A DNA stretch of 64,000 nucleotides from Pelagophyceae sp. CCMP2097. Taxonomy: Eukaryota; Sar; Pelagophyceae. The stretch covers positions 487,804 through 551,803 of the forward strand of contig MU657176.1 in assembly GCA_026770575.1 (NCBI GenBank), read 5' to 3'. Position numbers and translations under genes: made by a program. The notes under the pieces are model-generated. The model made no database searches, had not been told where the DNA came from, and saw only the letters and a program-made list of their open reading frames with translations. This document shows positions 21,773 to 33,068 of this stretch, one piece after another (position 1 is the stretch's first letter; each line of letters begins with the position of its first letter).

Positions 21773-22026
21773 GCCGCCCGCGGTCCAGACGGGAGCGCAA
21801 CCCTCTGATAAGCCCGCGCAGCGCCGTCGTCCGCGCCGACTCCACTGGTCCGCACGGAAGATCTAAAAGCTCCCCAAAATGCGACACTTCGGGATCCAAA
21901 CAAATCTTCCTGAACGGACCAAAGCGGAAAATGTGCAATTTGCTGCATATCGTGAAGCACCCAGGATAGATTCCGCCCTCGGGCGAGGGTGCGCGCGGGC
22001 GGCATCAACGAGTCGCCGGGATCCGG

Positions 22027-22963
22027 ATGAAGGCCTTGGCCTTTTCGACGGCGGCGTGCAGCGTCGGCGACGCGCGCGCGGCGTCGCAGGAGCAGTCGCA
22101 GCTCCGGCTGCTCCGCGGTCTGGTTTCTGGCGACGCGGAATCGTACTCCCGCGCCGACGCCATCTTCACGCGGGCGCTGGACTCGCGCACCGCCTCTGCG
22201 GAGGCGTGCGCGCTCATGCTGAGCGGCTGCGTCGACGACGCCGCCGCGCGCGAGCTTTTGAAGCGCGCGGAGCACTGCGTCGACGCCGCGGACGCCTGTG
22301 CAGTCCTCCTCGTCAAGAGCTGGGTCAACGCAGACGCCGACGCCACACGAAAAGCGTTCAAAGACCTCTACTACCTCGGCTGCGGCGACGCCTGCGTGAA
22401 GCCCGACGCGGTGGCGCTGGCGAGGAAGAGGACAGCGTGGCTTCGACAGCTCGCCAAGCGCCAGCTCCACGAAAACGTCGTCGAGTGCGCCCCGCCGCCA
22501 CCGAGTGCGCACTCGACCGCGCGAACTAGGCTCTTGGAACGGTACATCGCGGCGGACGAAGCGACCGGGGTGCGCCGTAGCCTCGGCCCGCGGCCGCTCG
22601 ACGGCTGCCGCTCGACGGCCGCCGTAGGCCATGTGCGCCTCCGTCGCGCGCGACGCGGACGCTTCACCGGCGCTCGAGGGCGCGCTGCAGCGGCGCGGCG
22701 TGGCGAATGCGATGCGTGCGGCTGTTTCGCTTCACAAAAGCCAGCGGGCGCCGCCGCCGGACCGGTCGCCGCCGCGGTCGCCGCCGCGCGCCCGCAGCCC
22801 GCCGCCCAAGATCTTCCAGCACGTCCGGCCGAACCGGCTCTCCCACGAGTGGGAGCTCGAGGAGATGAACGACCCGACGATCCACGAATGCGATGAAGAC
22901 TCGGTCGTCTCGGCGCCGTCGACGAGAAGGCTCGTAGCCGAAGAAAATAAAGGCGACCGCTAA
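22027..22963 (+). CDS. Hypothetical helical protein, two exons
   Basis: Exons 22027-22569 and 22628-22963 total 879 nt (292 residues), with a GTGCGC donor and CCGTAG acceptor. The first 170 residues look like short alpha-helical pairs (AESYSRADAIFTRALDSRTA, CALMLSGCVDDAAARELLKR, KAFKDLYYLGCGDACVKPD), somewhat PPR/TPR-like but not diagnostic. The second exon is Arg/Pro/Ser-rich (DRSPPRSPPRARSPPPK), a disordered segment that could be phosphorylated. A short conserved-looking end (LSHEWELEEMNDPTIHE) follows. No family is recognised. Confidence 0.55.
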
Positions 22964-23207
22964 CGATTTGACGGTGAAAAAGCCATCAATGGCCCACTCG
23001 AGAGCTTCGTTCTACGAGGAGGGAGCCCCACCACTCCCGAACAGAGGCTCCTTCGAAGCAGCTTCGGAACGACGGCAGCTTCTCAATAGCCTCGGGGACT
23101 TGTTCGAGGCATGGGAAACCCGTTTTCAGAATGACGTTTTCAGAAGGAGCTTTTCAGTATGCGCTCTTGTTTAGGCAGATTTCACTCGGCGAAAGGTCAA
23201 GTGCTCT

Positions 23208-25128
23208 ATGGCGCGTTCGTCGTGCGCCGTCGTGGCGTGGGCACTGCTCCCGAGCGCGGCGTTGTCGCTCGTGGCGCCGCGCGCGGCCGCGCGCAAGGTC
23301 CAGGCCCTGCGCGCGGGGGATGAGGTGTTTCAGTCGAACAAGTTTTACCAGGAGCAGCTCTGCGACGAGGAGGACGCGTGCGACATCCCTTCGCCGGACA
23401 ACTTCATGATCGCCGTCCTCGGCGACCTCCACCTCGACCCGCGCAAGATGGAGGACTACGAGACGGGTAAGTTGATTTTCTGCGCGGCCCTCGCACCAGT
23501 GTATATATACCTCCGCACCCGGCTTACGCCTCGTTCATACGACACGTATAGGCCGGTCGCACTTCCTCCCCATCATCTCCGACGCGGTGGAGCGCGGCGT
23601 GGGCACGTGCCTCGTCTCGTTGGGCGACCTCGGCGAATCCAAGTCCATCAAGCCCGAGGAGACTGCGGAGCTGTTCGCCGGCACGACGGCGTGCCACGAG
23701 CTCGCCGCAGAGTTCCTGGGCTCGTTCGGCACGGAATACGAGGTCATTGGCGGCAACCACGATTTGGAGGGCATCGACGAGTTTGCCACGGACGCCGCTA
23801 ACTTGGAGGCGTTCAACCGCATCCACGGCAAGCCGACGCCGCAGTTCGCGCGCGAGATCGCCGACCACGTCCTCTTGGTCGGCCTCGGCTCGACGGTGTT
23901 CCGCGAGGCGCGCTACACGTCGCACGAGGTCATTATCGACGACGCCCAGATCGCATGGTTCGAGAACATTTTGGAGACGCACCCGTCCGCCGACGGCTGG
24001 AAGGTCTTCGTCTTCACGCACGCGCCGCCCATTGGCTCGGGCCTGCGCGTGCTCCAGGCGAACCACGTCGTCAACGGCTGCTGCTGGCTCAACCACAGCG
24101 GCGGCGCCACCACGCGCCGCTTCATCGAGCTCGTGCGCCAGCACCGCTGCATCAAGGCCTGGTTCTCCGGCCACTTCCATTTGGGCCAGGACTACCAGGA
24201 CTCCATCACGTTCCCGACCCAGGACCCCGAGGTGGGCCCGTACCCGAACCGCGGCAGCTGCGTCTTTGTGCAGACGTCGGTGATGCGCGGCGGCGCGTCG
24301 CGCGACGGCCGGCAGCAGTCTCGCCTGATCCGCGGCAACAAGGACGGCTTCGAGATCTGCACCGTGGACCACGCGCACGAGGGCCGCGTCCGCCTCGACG
24401 CAACGATTACGTACACGGACTCGAACCACGAGGTTGGCGTGTATAACCACGGCCACGACGAGATCGAGAAGATGGGAGACGATTTCATCAAGGTCTACGC
24501 GCCTTCGGAGGGCGACGAGTGCTTCGTCTCCTACGGCGAGGACGGCTCGCTGGACGCGTCGCGGTCGTCGTGCGTCGACGGCGAGACGATTGCCTGGTGG
24601 AAGCTGAACTGCGGCCGGGTGCTGGGCGTCTACGACGGCCGCCTCTTGGAGTACGACGCCTCGACGTTGGCGCCCCTGGGCCTCGTCGTCGGCCAGGACG
24701 AACTCGCGGGGCGCCGCGTCATGGTCGTGCCCTCTGGCGACGAGTCCTGCTCGCTCGACACGGACGGCGGCCGCGAGGCCGCCGACTGCGCGGTGGACGG
24801 CCAGGGCGCCGAGCAGGCAGTGCTCCTCATCGATGACGCGGATGGGTTTGTCACTGTGGTGCAGCCCAATGAGGACGGGTCGTTCTGGCGCAAGATTGTC
24901 CGCAACAAGATCGTCCGCATGAAGGAGAAGCGCCGCGTCGAGGCCGCCGCGCGCATCGCCGCGGAAGTCTTCGCCTCGAAGCTCCAGACGGACGAGAAGC
25001 CCACGGTGTTCTCTTCGTGGGGCCCGTACACGCAAATCTCGGGCACGGCGTCCAAGACGGCCGTCCCGGGCATCTCCGCCAAGCGCGCGCCCTCCACGAA
25101 AAAGGTGGAACAGGTCCAGGCCGAGTAG
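23208..25128 (+). CDS. Calcineurin-like phosphoesterase, plastid-type leader
   Basis: Exons 23208-23466 and 23552-25128 total 1,836 nt (611 residues). A hydrophobic signal peptide ends in ALS followed by LVAPRAAAR, an ASAFAP-like plastid site. All metallophosphatase motifs are present: GDLHLD, GDLGES, GGNHDLEG, FTHAPP and GHFHLG, so a two-metal active site is intact. The intron (GTAAGT, ATAG) falls between the first two motifs. Residues about 330-540 form a second region (DGETIAWWKLNCGRVLGVYDG) that looks like a beta-rich partner domain, unassigned. The C-terminus is Lys/Arg-rich. The substrate cannot be inferred; family members hydrolyse phosphomono- or diesters. Confidence 0.88.
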
Positions 25129-25308
25129 AGATACCGCCCGCGCGAGACCCCGGCACCGCCGGCGGATTAAGAGATCATTTTGCATGCACCCCGGAGGACC
25201 CTCTTCAGCCTTTTGCGTGTGGTGCTCTCGTCGGAGTTCTCTGGCATCTCCTCGTGGCGTTGTGCTTTCGCCGGAGGTCGCGCGGTTCCATGGGACAAAC
25301 GAACGTTG

Positions 25309-27702
25309 TCATTTACTCGCTCGTGCTATTAAGTCCAAGTACGCTTGTGGTACCGGCTCGGCGGCCTTTCGTGACGCCTCTTTGATCGACAAATTCGCTG
25401 CTCTGTCCGCGACGGCCTCGAAGAGCGCCGGCGCTTCGACGCCCGCCGTCGAGTAGGCGAGCGTGATGTTGGCGAGGGATTTAGAGTCGAATTGTGCGAT
25501 CTTCACCACCGATTCCGCAGCTACAGCGTCGAAGAGCTCCGGCGCCGAAACGCCCGCCGTCGCAAACGCCCACGCGGTGTTGGAGAGCGCCTGCGCGTTG
25601 AACGTCTCCATCTTCTGGAGTGCTTCCGCGGCCGTCGCCTCGTACAACAATGGCGCCTCGACGCCCGCAGTCGAGTAGGCCCATACGGTGTTTGCCAGAG
25701 CTTGTGAGTTGAACGATGCCATCTTCAAGACGGCGTCCGTCGCAATGGCCTTGAACAGCGCCGGCGCCGAAACGTCCGCCGTCGCGTAGCTCCACGCCGT
25801 GTTGGCCAGGTTCTGCGCGTTGAAGGCGGCGAGCCTCTTCAGAGCTTCCGCGGCGATGGCCTCGAATAACAATGGGGCTTCGACGCCCGCGTTCGCAAAG
25901 GCCCACAGAGTGTTGGTCAGCGCCTGGGGCGTAAACGTTTCAATCTTCTTCGAGGCTTCTCCAGCGACCGCTTCGAATACAGCCGGCGCGATGAACCCTA
26001 ATTTCGAAAACGCCCAGACGGTGTTTGCGAGGTTTTGCGAGTTGAACTTTGCTATGTTCATCGGCGCCGCCAGCGAGACGGCCTCGAATAACCGGGGGGC
26101 CTCGATTCCGTAAGTCGCGTAGGCCCAGACAATGTTTGCCAGATCTTGCGAGTTGAAAGACGATATCCTGCCCCGTGCTTCCGTGGCCACGGCCTTGAAC
26201 AACCATGGCGCCGGAACCTCTGCCCTGGCAAAGGCCCAAACAATGTTTGACAGGTGTTGCGAGTTGAACTTTGAAATCCTGCCCGGCGCGCTTGCGGCTA
26301 CTGCTTCAAAGAGAGCCGGCGCCGAAACGCCAGCCTTTGCGTAGGCCCAAACGATGTTTGCCAGATTCTGCGGGTCGAACGTTGCAATCTTTTTAGACGA
26401 CTCCGTTGCAACAGCTTCAAACAACGACGGCGCCGAGACTTCCATTGTTGCAAAGGCCCACGCGGTGTTTGCGAGGTTTTGCGCGTCGAACGTCGCCATC
26501 TTCTTCACGGATTCGGCGGCCACCGATTCAAACAACAAAGGCGCCTCGACGCCGGCTTTAGAGTAGGCCCAGACGACGTTGGCGAGGCCCTGCGCGTTGA
26601 ACGTCTCCATCTTCTTCGGCGCTTCTGTCGCCACAGCGTCGAAGAGCTTGGGAGCGTCGATCCCCAGAGCGTCGACGCCCGCGGTGGCGCAGGCCCAGAC
26701 GACATTTGCCAGCTCCTGCTGGTTAAACGTCTCGATTCGGCGCGTCGCCTCGGCTGCGACGGCGTCGAAGAGCTTTGGCGAATCGAAGCCCGCCTTTGCA
26801 AAGGCCCACGCGGTCACTCCGAGCTCTTGCGGCTTGAATGCCGCCATCTTCTTCAAAGAGTCGGTGGAAACGGCGTCCAAGAGCTGCGGCGCGGATATGG
26901 AGGCCTTTGCGCAGCCCCAGCATGCGTTGGCCAGGCCGCGAGGCTCCCAAGCCTCAGAGTCGGCGACGACGCTCGCCGCCGCCGCGTCGACGAGCCGCAG
27001 CACCGCCGGCGCCGTCTTCGATTCGAGCGACGAGGCCAGCGTGCCGACGCGCTGTAATGCAGTCGCCAGGTTGACGGCCGTGAAAGCGGCTTCCAAGTCC
27101 TCGAAGATCTTCAAAACGTGGGCAGCCGTCTCCGCGCCAACCTAAGCACCCGCTTTCAAGCACCTCTCCCGGCGTGGAGCGAACCCCTGCCCACCGTCCA
27201 CGCTTTCACCGACGCGGCGTCGGGCGAGTTTCTTGTTGAGAGCGATGGCCGGCCCGTTTTTGCGTTTCTTCTGAGGCCGCGGCTTGTCTGAGACGGAGAC
27301 GAAGAGTTGCGCACCATCCAGCAAGGACCTGTGCATGGCCGAAGCCGCCGCCACCGCAAACTCCGACACGGTCACCACAGCGAATCCGCGCGACATACGC
27401 GTCTTCTTGTCCAACGGCACAGAGACGTGGCTCACCTGCGCGTAAAGCCTCCGGCGAAAGCGTCGAAGCCCCCCCCCGGCGAGAGACGGCCTCTCGTGCG
27501 TCGCGCGTGCGTCAAGGCGAGCGGACCGCACCACGCAGACGGTCTCGAAGGCGTGGCGCACGTCGTCGGCCGTGGCCGAGCGCGGTACGTTGCGGACGAA
27601 GAGGTCGACGAGGCGCGGCCCACCCAAGACGTCCACCGGCGCACGACTCGCCCCGGCGGCGAAGCGCCGCGGGCCCACCGGCGACGCGCGGCACAGCCGC
27701 AT
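25309..27702 (-). CDS. RRM plus 14 HPR-like 37-residue repeats, no RAP
   Basis: Exons 27702-27532, 27435-27214 and 27141-25309 total 2,226 nt (741 residues). An RNA-recognition motif is restored by removing the first intron (GTGCGG donor): LFVRNVPRSATADDV, then VSVPLDKKTRMSRGFAVV. About 14 repeats of 37 residues follow, with the wording LANTVWAFAKAGVEAPALFEAVA. The length and Leu-Ala-Asn-x-x-Trp-Ala signature resemble the heptatricopeptide/octotricopeptide classes that bind organellar RNA. Unlike its paralog at 55381-57687 it ends soon after the last repeat (IKEASRKAAEPVPQAYLDL) without a RAP domain. The Arg-rich N-terminus suits organelle import. A role in organelle RNA processing is inferred. 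Confidence 0.8.
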
Positions 27703-27837
27703 CCCGCGCCCCGAGCCGCGCAGCGTCACAGAGTCGCCAAAAAGAATCGGCGACGCATCACTGGCAGCATCACGACGTCGTGCCCCGAGCATCCCCCCGT
27801 ACGCGCTCGCTGCTCACGGTGTCCTTTACGTCGGTGG

Positions 27838-28430
27838 TCACAGGGTGCCGCGTCGTGCGTTGGCTGCCGGTCCTCGTGCGCTGTTTGCCGGGCGGCTCGG
27901 CCGCCGCGGCGCCTTGGCCGTGGGCTTGCGGCTCCGCGCGGCGGGGAACCGGTCGGCGTCGTCCGAGGCGAACGCGATCCGCCGCGCGTCGTTCGCCGCC
28001 GCGCCGTCGTGCTTAGCGGCGTCGGCGCCGTCCGGGTCGCGCGCGCGCCACTCTGCCGCCTCGCGATGCCGCGTTTTACGCTCCGCGTCGAGGAGGAAGG
28101 CCAGCGCGTCGCGTTTCGGGAACGCGCGGAGCAGCAGGAAGCGGTGGCGATGCGATGGCAGCGTCGAAAAGCGCCGCGGCCCCGTCGAGACCAGGCCGCT
28201 CAAAATCTCCGCCTGCGCCGCTCTGTGCGACTCGATCGCCTACGCCGTATGCGTTCCAAGAGGCGACCCGACCGCCTCGGCGCGTCTCGACAAAGGAGCG
28301 AGCGCCAAGCGACGACGCCTTTTCGAGGTCGACGGACGAGACGCACCGCGGCCGTCGCGGCGCAGTCGGCCTGGCCTTCAGCGTCGTGGTTTTCTCCGTC
28401 GTGGTCGTAGTTGTGCACGAGGATGCGCAC
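27838..28430 (-). CDS. Hypothetical small basic protein, two exons
   Basis: Exons 28430-28347 and 28239-27838 total 486 nt (161 residues), with a GTGCGT donor and GCGTAG acceptor. Joining gives AATAA then AIESHRAAQAEILSGLVSTG. The protein starts MRILVHNYDHDGENHDAEGQ and ends in a Lys/Arg/Pro-rich tail (RSRKPTAKAPRRPSRPANSA), which might contact nucleic acid or act as a localisation signal. No family is recognised. The model rests on the good splice sites and frame continuity. Confidence 0.45.
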
Positions 28431-28472
28431 TTCTTTTAAGTTCGTCGTCCGCGGCGCGCTACAGAGGCGCCG

Positions 28473-30209
28473 TTAAAATGGCGGTCCCGACCAGGAGTCC
28501 GTGTCTTGTTTGCGTTGGTGCCTCATCGACGGGGGCAGTCCTTGCTTTGTGCAGCGTTGCATTCGGACGCTGGAATCGCGCTCTTTCTTCACGATCTGCT
28601 CTTGGACGCCGTGGCGCGACGCGGCGCGCTTAAAGGCTTGTCGGAGGTCGACGAGCTTGCCCTGTAGGAGCCTTGCCCGCTCGTCGGGCAGCACGAGGGG
28701 CGCCTCGTGGCGCCGCAGCGCCTCGTCGGTGTCCATGTCCACGAGCGCGAGCTGCAGGCGGAGCAGGCGCGGCGGCAGCGGCTCGACGTCGAACGCGGTC
28801 GCGTCGGATACGATCTTCGCCTTGCGCGTCGCGGCGCGGCGCCGCAGCGCCTGCGCGCGGCGCATGCGGTGTGCGTCCCAGCTTGCCGTCCAGCGGAGGT
28901 CTAAAAGCGCGAGGCGCGCAACCGTGCACTGGGCGAAGGACCGCCAGAAGCGCTGCAGCTTGCGCGTCGACCGTAAAAATGTCGTAATACACTTGTCCAC
29001 CTTGGCCGACGGCCCGCGGCCCGAGTGGAGGAAGTGGCGCACGATGCCCACGGCGGTGCGGCGCCGCTGCGCCCGGCAGTGCCGCTGGCCCCAGCGCGCG
29101 ACGTCGAACGCGGCGGCGACGTACGCGCGGCCGCGCGCGAGCGCCGTTGTGACAAAGTGCTTGCGGCGCCAGTTGCGCTGCAGGCACATCGCCGCCGATA
29201 CGGCGGGCGAGGGCCGGCTCGCATACTTCGCGAGCGCCAGCTCGAGTTTCGCGGCGAAGCGGGCCATGGCCAGAATGGCCAGCCAGTGCCGCGCGGCCGG
29301 CGGCCGCGCGCGCGGGCCGCCGCGCGCCGCCGCCGTCTCGGCGTCCATGCGCTCGAGGTGCCGCGCCGCTTCCTCGGGTTTCTTCGCGCGCTGCACGAAG
29401 CGCGGCGGCCGCGGCGGCCGCGCGCCGGGCGGCCGCTGCATCTCGCGGCACCGTCGCAAGAACACCGCGCGCGCGTCCCCGTCGTCGCGCAGCACCGTCA
29501 CGCGCGCCTCGATTGCGCGTTCGAGCGTCGCGTCGCGCGACGACCAATTGGCCTCTCTTTTGCGGAGCTGCGGCGACAGCGCCCTCCGCGTCGACGGCGC
29601 CGTCTGCGGCCGCACCGGCAGAACGGGCGACGCCGGCGCATTCGTCGCCGGCGAGAACGCGCCGTCGAACGTGCCCGCGCGGCTCCGCGGCGACTCCGCG
29701 CCGTACGCGTCGGCCGTCGCCGGCCTCCGCGTCGTATCCGGCGTGAACTCCGGGTCGGCGCTCGCCGGCGCGGCCCAGAGCGGTGGGGCCTCGACGGACT
29801 CAGTCACGAAGAAGCTGTTGTCGTCCTCCGTTTGCCGTTTCAGCGTCGGCCGCTGCCGGAACGAGTCCTTGGAAGGATGCGCTGTTATGCGCGCCTGCGG
29901 CGTGCGGCCGCGCGGCGCAGGCGCGCCGCCAAAGGCGTCGCCGTCGGCGTCTTCGCGGCGTCTGCGTGTGGGGAACCACGGACCGTTGCGCAGCGCCTCG
30001 GCGTCCCTACGCGTGTGCCGTCTTCGCGGCCGCCGCGGTTTTCGCGCGGCAACGCACCGGTCCAGGAACTGCAGGCGGAACGAGGCAAAGGCGCCCGTGG
30101 CGTCCGTTGCACCGGCGCCACGCGGCGTCGCGGGGCCGTCCCGCGGATGCAGCCGGCGGAAGGCCATGGGCCGCGCCGCTGTGACGAGGTGCCGCCGGCG
30201 CACGTGCAC
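28473..30209 (-). CDS. IQ-motif-like basic protein
   Basis: 578 residues in one frame; a start at 30167 (MAFRRLHPRDG) is also reasonable. The first 270 residues are disordered and Arg/Pro/Thr-rich. The second half is helical and very basic, with IQ-like segments (AMCLQRNWRRKHFVTTAL, KLQRFWRSFAQCTVARLALL, CRAQRRRTAVGIVRHFL). IQ motifs bind calmodulin. Similar basic IQ proteins occur in algal cytoskeleton and flagellar structures, but I cannot place this one. It is divergent from rsmH across about 330 bases. Confidence 0.6.
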   Translation of the reverse strand: MHVRRRHLVTAARPMAFRRLHPRDGPATPRGAGATDATGAFASFRLQFLDRCVAARKPRRPRRRHTRRDAEALRNGPWFPTRRRREDADGDAFGGAPAPRGRTPQARITAHPSKDSFRQRPTLKRQTEDDNSFFVTESVEAPPLWAAPASADPEFTPDTTRRPATADAYGAESPRSRAGTFDGAFSPATNAPASPVLPVRPQTAPSTRRALSPQLRKREANWSSRDATLERAIEARVTVLRDDGDARAVFLRRCREMQRPPGARPPRPPRFVQRAKKPEEAARHLERMDAETAAARGGPRARPPAARHWLAILAMARFAAKLELALAKYASRPSPAVSAAMCLQRNWRRKHFVTTALARGRAYVAAAFDVARWGQRHCRAQRRRTAVGIVRHFLHSGRGPSAKVDKCITTFLRSTRKLQRFWRSFAQCTVARLALLDLRWTASWDAHRMRRAQALRRRAATRKAKIVSDATAFDVEPLPPRLLRLQLALVDMDTDEALRRHEAPLVLPDERARLLQGKLVDLRQAFKRAASRHGVQEQIVKKERDSSVRMQRCTKQGLPPSMRHQRKQDTDSWSGPPF

Positions 30210-30538
30210 CGGACCCTTCGAGTTGTGCAGGGCGTGCGCGCGGGAATACGCGTCGTTCCAACAGGTCCCTGGAACTTCCAGTGGAAGGAAAGGTCAAAAC
30301 GACCCCCGACTTCGTCATAAACTCACACTGATTTTCGGATAGATCTCTTTTCGCGGAACGCGGAAATTTGCGACGAAAAATTTGATCAGTTGAGTGAGAG
30401 CTTCGGGTTTATCGGTTTATAGCGATAGAAACCATATTTTTCCCGCTCGCGTCGCTGCTGTGAGGCCGGCGGGCGGTCCCTGCAGTTTCAGCCGCGTCCC
30501 TGCGGACGTCCTCCTTGCGCGCGTGCGCCTCTCGGGCG

Positions 30539-31747
30539 ATGGCGCGGGTTGCGGCGTGGTGTGCGCTGCTCGGCGTTGCGGCCGGGCTGCAGGCTGCGCC
30601 CCGCCAGACGCGCGGCGGCGCGCTCGGCGCGGGCGCCCCCGCGGACGGCGACGCGCGGCCGGTGCGGCGCGCGCGCTACTCTGGTTTGTATCCTTCTTCA
30701 TTTAAGGAAAAGTACAAGGAGCTCAGAGGCGACGCCGAGATCGCCCAGCACGTCATCAGTAAGGGCAACACTCCCGCCGGGTCCCACGTGCCCATCATGG
30801 TCGACGAGTGCCTCGAACACCTCGGCCTGGCCGGCGCTTCTGGGGAAGGAAACGAGCTGGCGGTGGACTGCACGCTCGGCTACGGAGGACATTCAACCGC
30901 GATGCTCGCCGCGCTGAAGCGACGCGCCAAGCCGGGCACAACACCGCGCCTCGTCTCCTTTGACCGCGACGCCGTCGAGGTGCACAAGGCGGCGGCGCGG
31001 CTGGCGGAGGCGGCGGGCGCCGAGGCGGATAACGTGAAAGTCGTCCACTCCAATTTCCGCCACGCTTTAACATGCCTCGGCGACGACGCCGGCAGCGTCA
31101 CGTGCCTCCTCGCGGACCTCGGGCTCTCGTCGATGCAGATCGACGATGATAGTCGAGGATTTTCTTACAAGAGGGACGCGCCGCTGGATATGCGAATGAA
31201 CAACGCTGACGGCGAGACGGCCCACCAACTCTTGCTCAGCCTGAAGCCCAAGGACCTGCAGAGGATCCTGGCGGACCACTCGGACGAGCCGCACGCGCAA
31301 AAGTTATCGCGTTCTCTCCTCGTCGGCTTCGACGGGCCCGTGCCGTCGCGCACCGTCGAGCTTGCGGACCGCGTGCGCAAGTGCGTTTCCGCCGACTTCA
31401 AGGACCTCAGCGAAAGCGACCGCAAGTTCCAGCTGGACCGCACGGTGGCGCGCGTGAATCAAGCTCTGCGCATCGAGGTCAACGGCGAGTTCGACGCCCT
31501 CGAAGGCCTGCTCCAAGACCTGCCGAGCATCCTCGCGCCGGGCGGGCGCGCCGTCTTCCTCACGTTTCACTCGGGAGAGGACCGCCGCGTGAAAAAGGCG
31601 TTCAAGGCCGGCTGCAAGGCCGGCATCTACTCGGACTGGGGCGCCGACGTCGTGCGGCCATCGGCTGAGGAGCAGCGCCTCAACCCGCGGTCCTCGTGCG
31701 CAAAGCTCCGCTGGGCCGTCCGGGCCGCGCAGCCCGCGCCGCCGTAA
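30539..31747 (+). CDS. rsmH: 16S rRNA (cytosine-N4) methyltransferase, plastid-type
   Basis: 402 residues, no intron. Motifs of RsmH (MraW) are all present: HVPIMVDECLEHL, the SAM loop AVDCTLGYGGHS, FDRDAVEVH, LADLGLSSMQIDDDSRGFSY, APLDMRMNN, VARVNQALRIEVNGE and FLTFHSGEDRRVKKAF. RsmH methylates N4 of C1402 in bacterial-type small-subunit rRNA, using S-adenosylmethionine. The N-terminus (MARVAAWCALLGVAAG then LQAAPRQTRGG) is a signal peptide plus transit-like stretch, so plastid ribosomes are the likely target. The ATG at 30539 is chosen because it begins this leader. Length matches the family plus a presequence of about 60 residues. Confidence 0.93.
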   Translation: MARVAAWCALLGVAAGLQAAPRQTRGGALGAGAPADGDARPVRRARYSGLYPSSFKEKYKELRGDAEIAQHVISKGNTPAGSHVPIMVDECLEHLGLAGASGEGNELAVDCTLGYGGHSTAMLAALKRRAKPGTTPRLVSFDRDAVEVHKAAARLAEAAGAEADNVKVVHSNFRHALTCLGDDAGSVTCLLADLGLSSMQIDDDSRGFSYKRDAPLDMRMNNADGETAHQLLLSLKPKDLQRILADHSDEPHAQKLSRSLLVGFDGPVPSRTVELADRVRKCVSADFKDLSESDRKFQLDRTVARVNQALRIEVNGEFDALEGLLQDLPSILAPGGRAVFLTFHSGEDRRVKKAFKAGCKAGIYSDWGADVVRPSAEEQRLNPRSSCAKLRWAVRAAQPAPP

Positions 31748-32121
31748 ATCTTCGAAGCAAAGCTCTCTCAGTGAGTCTCACGTGTGCCGCCGCGTCGCGC
31801 CGTCACCGCAGCCTCGCACGTCGGGGCAAGCCTGGCAGCAGCAGCGCATCTGGAGCGCGCCCCCTGGCCCAGAGCAGAGTGGGAAGATGCTCGAGTCTGC
31901 AACGGCGTATAAGCAAGCACGTGCCCATCGCCCCACTGCACCCCTTGGGGTGAAGACCCCCTGGGGTGGAGGAGCTAAGTAGGAGAACTAAGACACGGGC
32001 CCGGGCTACGCCAAGGGCGGCCCGGCGACCGGACCGCTCTAGATGGCCTCGAAGATGGCCGCTCCACACTGTGAAACACACCCGCCAGCCCGGTGGCGCG
32101 CGCGATGATGGTACCCTTCAC

Positions 32122-32227
32122 TTAGCGCAGCGCAGCGCGCAGCGCAGCGCGCCTTCCCTTAGCGCAGCGCAGCACGCCTTCCGGACCTCCGGCTTTTTTC
32201 TGCCCTCCGGACTCCGGACTCCGGATT
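32122..32227. repeat. Short tandem repeats, GCGCAGC and CCGGACT units
   Basis: TTAGCGCAGCGCAGC occurs at 32122 and again near 32159, with further GCGCAGC units between. CCGGACT-type units follow (32181-32227). This is simple-sequence expansion with no coding potential. Confidence 0.75.
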
Positions 32228-32508
32228 TCGGGGTTCCCATGTTGGGGGAAATTTCAACGCGATGCGCGCGTCGTGGACGAGCAGGACTGGGTCAAATGTA
32301 CTTTAGGAAATACACATCACTATACCGCCCGCGTGCCCTCGGGTGCGCGGGTCGGCTTGATCCTCCAACAGCAAGAGATGCTGTTGTCGAGGTTCAGGAG
32401 AAGAAGAACGTTGCGTCCTCGTCAACGCACTTTGCCAATTGGATTTGATGGGAAGTCAGTTCCCCTTTCTAAAGGGAGTGGGAATTCTTGGGGAAAATTC
32501 CTAACTTG

Positions 32509-33068
32509 AATAAGCCGAAAATACATTGACCTCGCACATAAAAATATGCAACTTGGGACGCCTTTTCCGCGCTGATAGTGGAAGCTATGGAGCTGATTTC
32601 GGTGCCGTCGTACGGCCTCGTGTCTGGTCTCTGCGCAGCCCCAAAACATTTGCTCTAGGAGCACTGCGCGCCCCTACAAGACCACCAAGGTAGCTATGGT
32701 CGTAACTCGGTCAAATCGTCGAACGGTGTCTACTCAATCACGGCAGGAGGTAGCCATGGGCACCCTCTAGCCAGAATCGACCTTGAGTAGACACCGTTCC
32801 GACATTTTATCAAGAGACTTGTCATTCCCGTGTGGGTGCTTCGTATAAAAAGCCAATACGTGCCTCTAGAGAGCCAAGAAGATGGGCCTATGCGTTGCCA
32901 ACGCCATGCCACCGACTTCCAGGGCGGTTGCGAGCGCAATCATCCCAAAAAACGTCCTATAGGACGCCCCATCGTTCGTCATCAAATCTTCACAATATCT
33001 CAATAAGTACCCGAAAAGGAGTTTATTAGTTACCCAAAAGCTCAATAAGCCTGTATTTTCGGCTTATT
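32509..33068. mobile_element. Candidate non-autonomous element with 17-bp terminal inverted repeats
   Basis: AATAAGCCGAAAATACA at 32509-32525 is matched perfectly by its reverse complement at 33052-33068. The enclosed 560 bases are AT-richer than the genome around them and hold no gene. That is the expected look of a MITE-like element. No clear target-site duplication was found outside the repeats, so the borders are unproven. Confidence 0.4.
32721..32799. repeat. Hairpin: 17-bp perfect inverted repeat
   Basis: GAACGGTGTCTACTCAA (32721-32737) pairs perfectly with TTGAGTAGACACCGTTC (32783-32799), with a 45-base loop. The stem continues imperfectly outward. It lies inside the candidate element. 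Confidence 0.85.

Noticed and set aside
23501..23516. GTGTATATATACC as a promoter
   Set aside because: It lies inside the intron of the phosphoesterase gene and is not near a start codon.
27307..28633. Plus-strand frames over the RRM gene and its neighbour
   Set aside because: They show no domain text, and minus-strand exons with good splice sites explain the region better.
31966..32448. 160-codon frame in the 32 kb intergenic region
   Set aside because: It runs through simple GCGCAGC and CCGGACT repeats and has no recognisable content.
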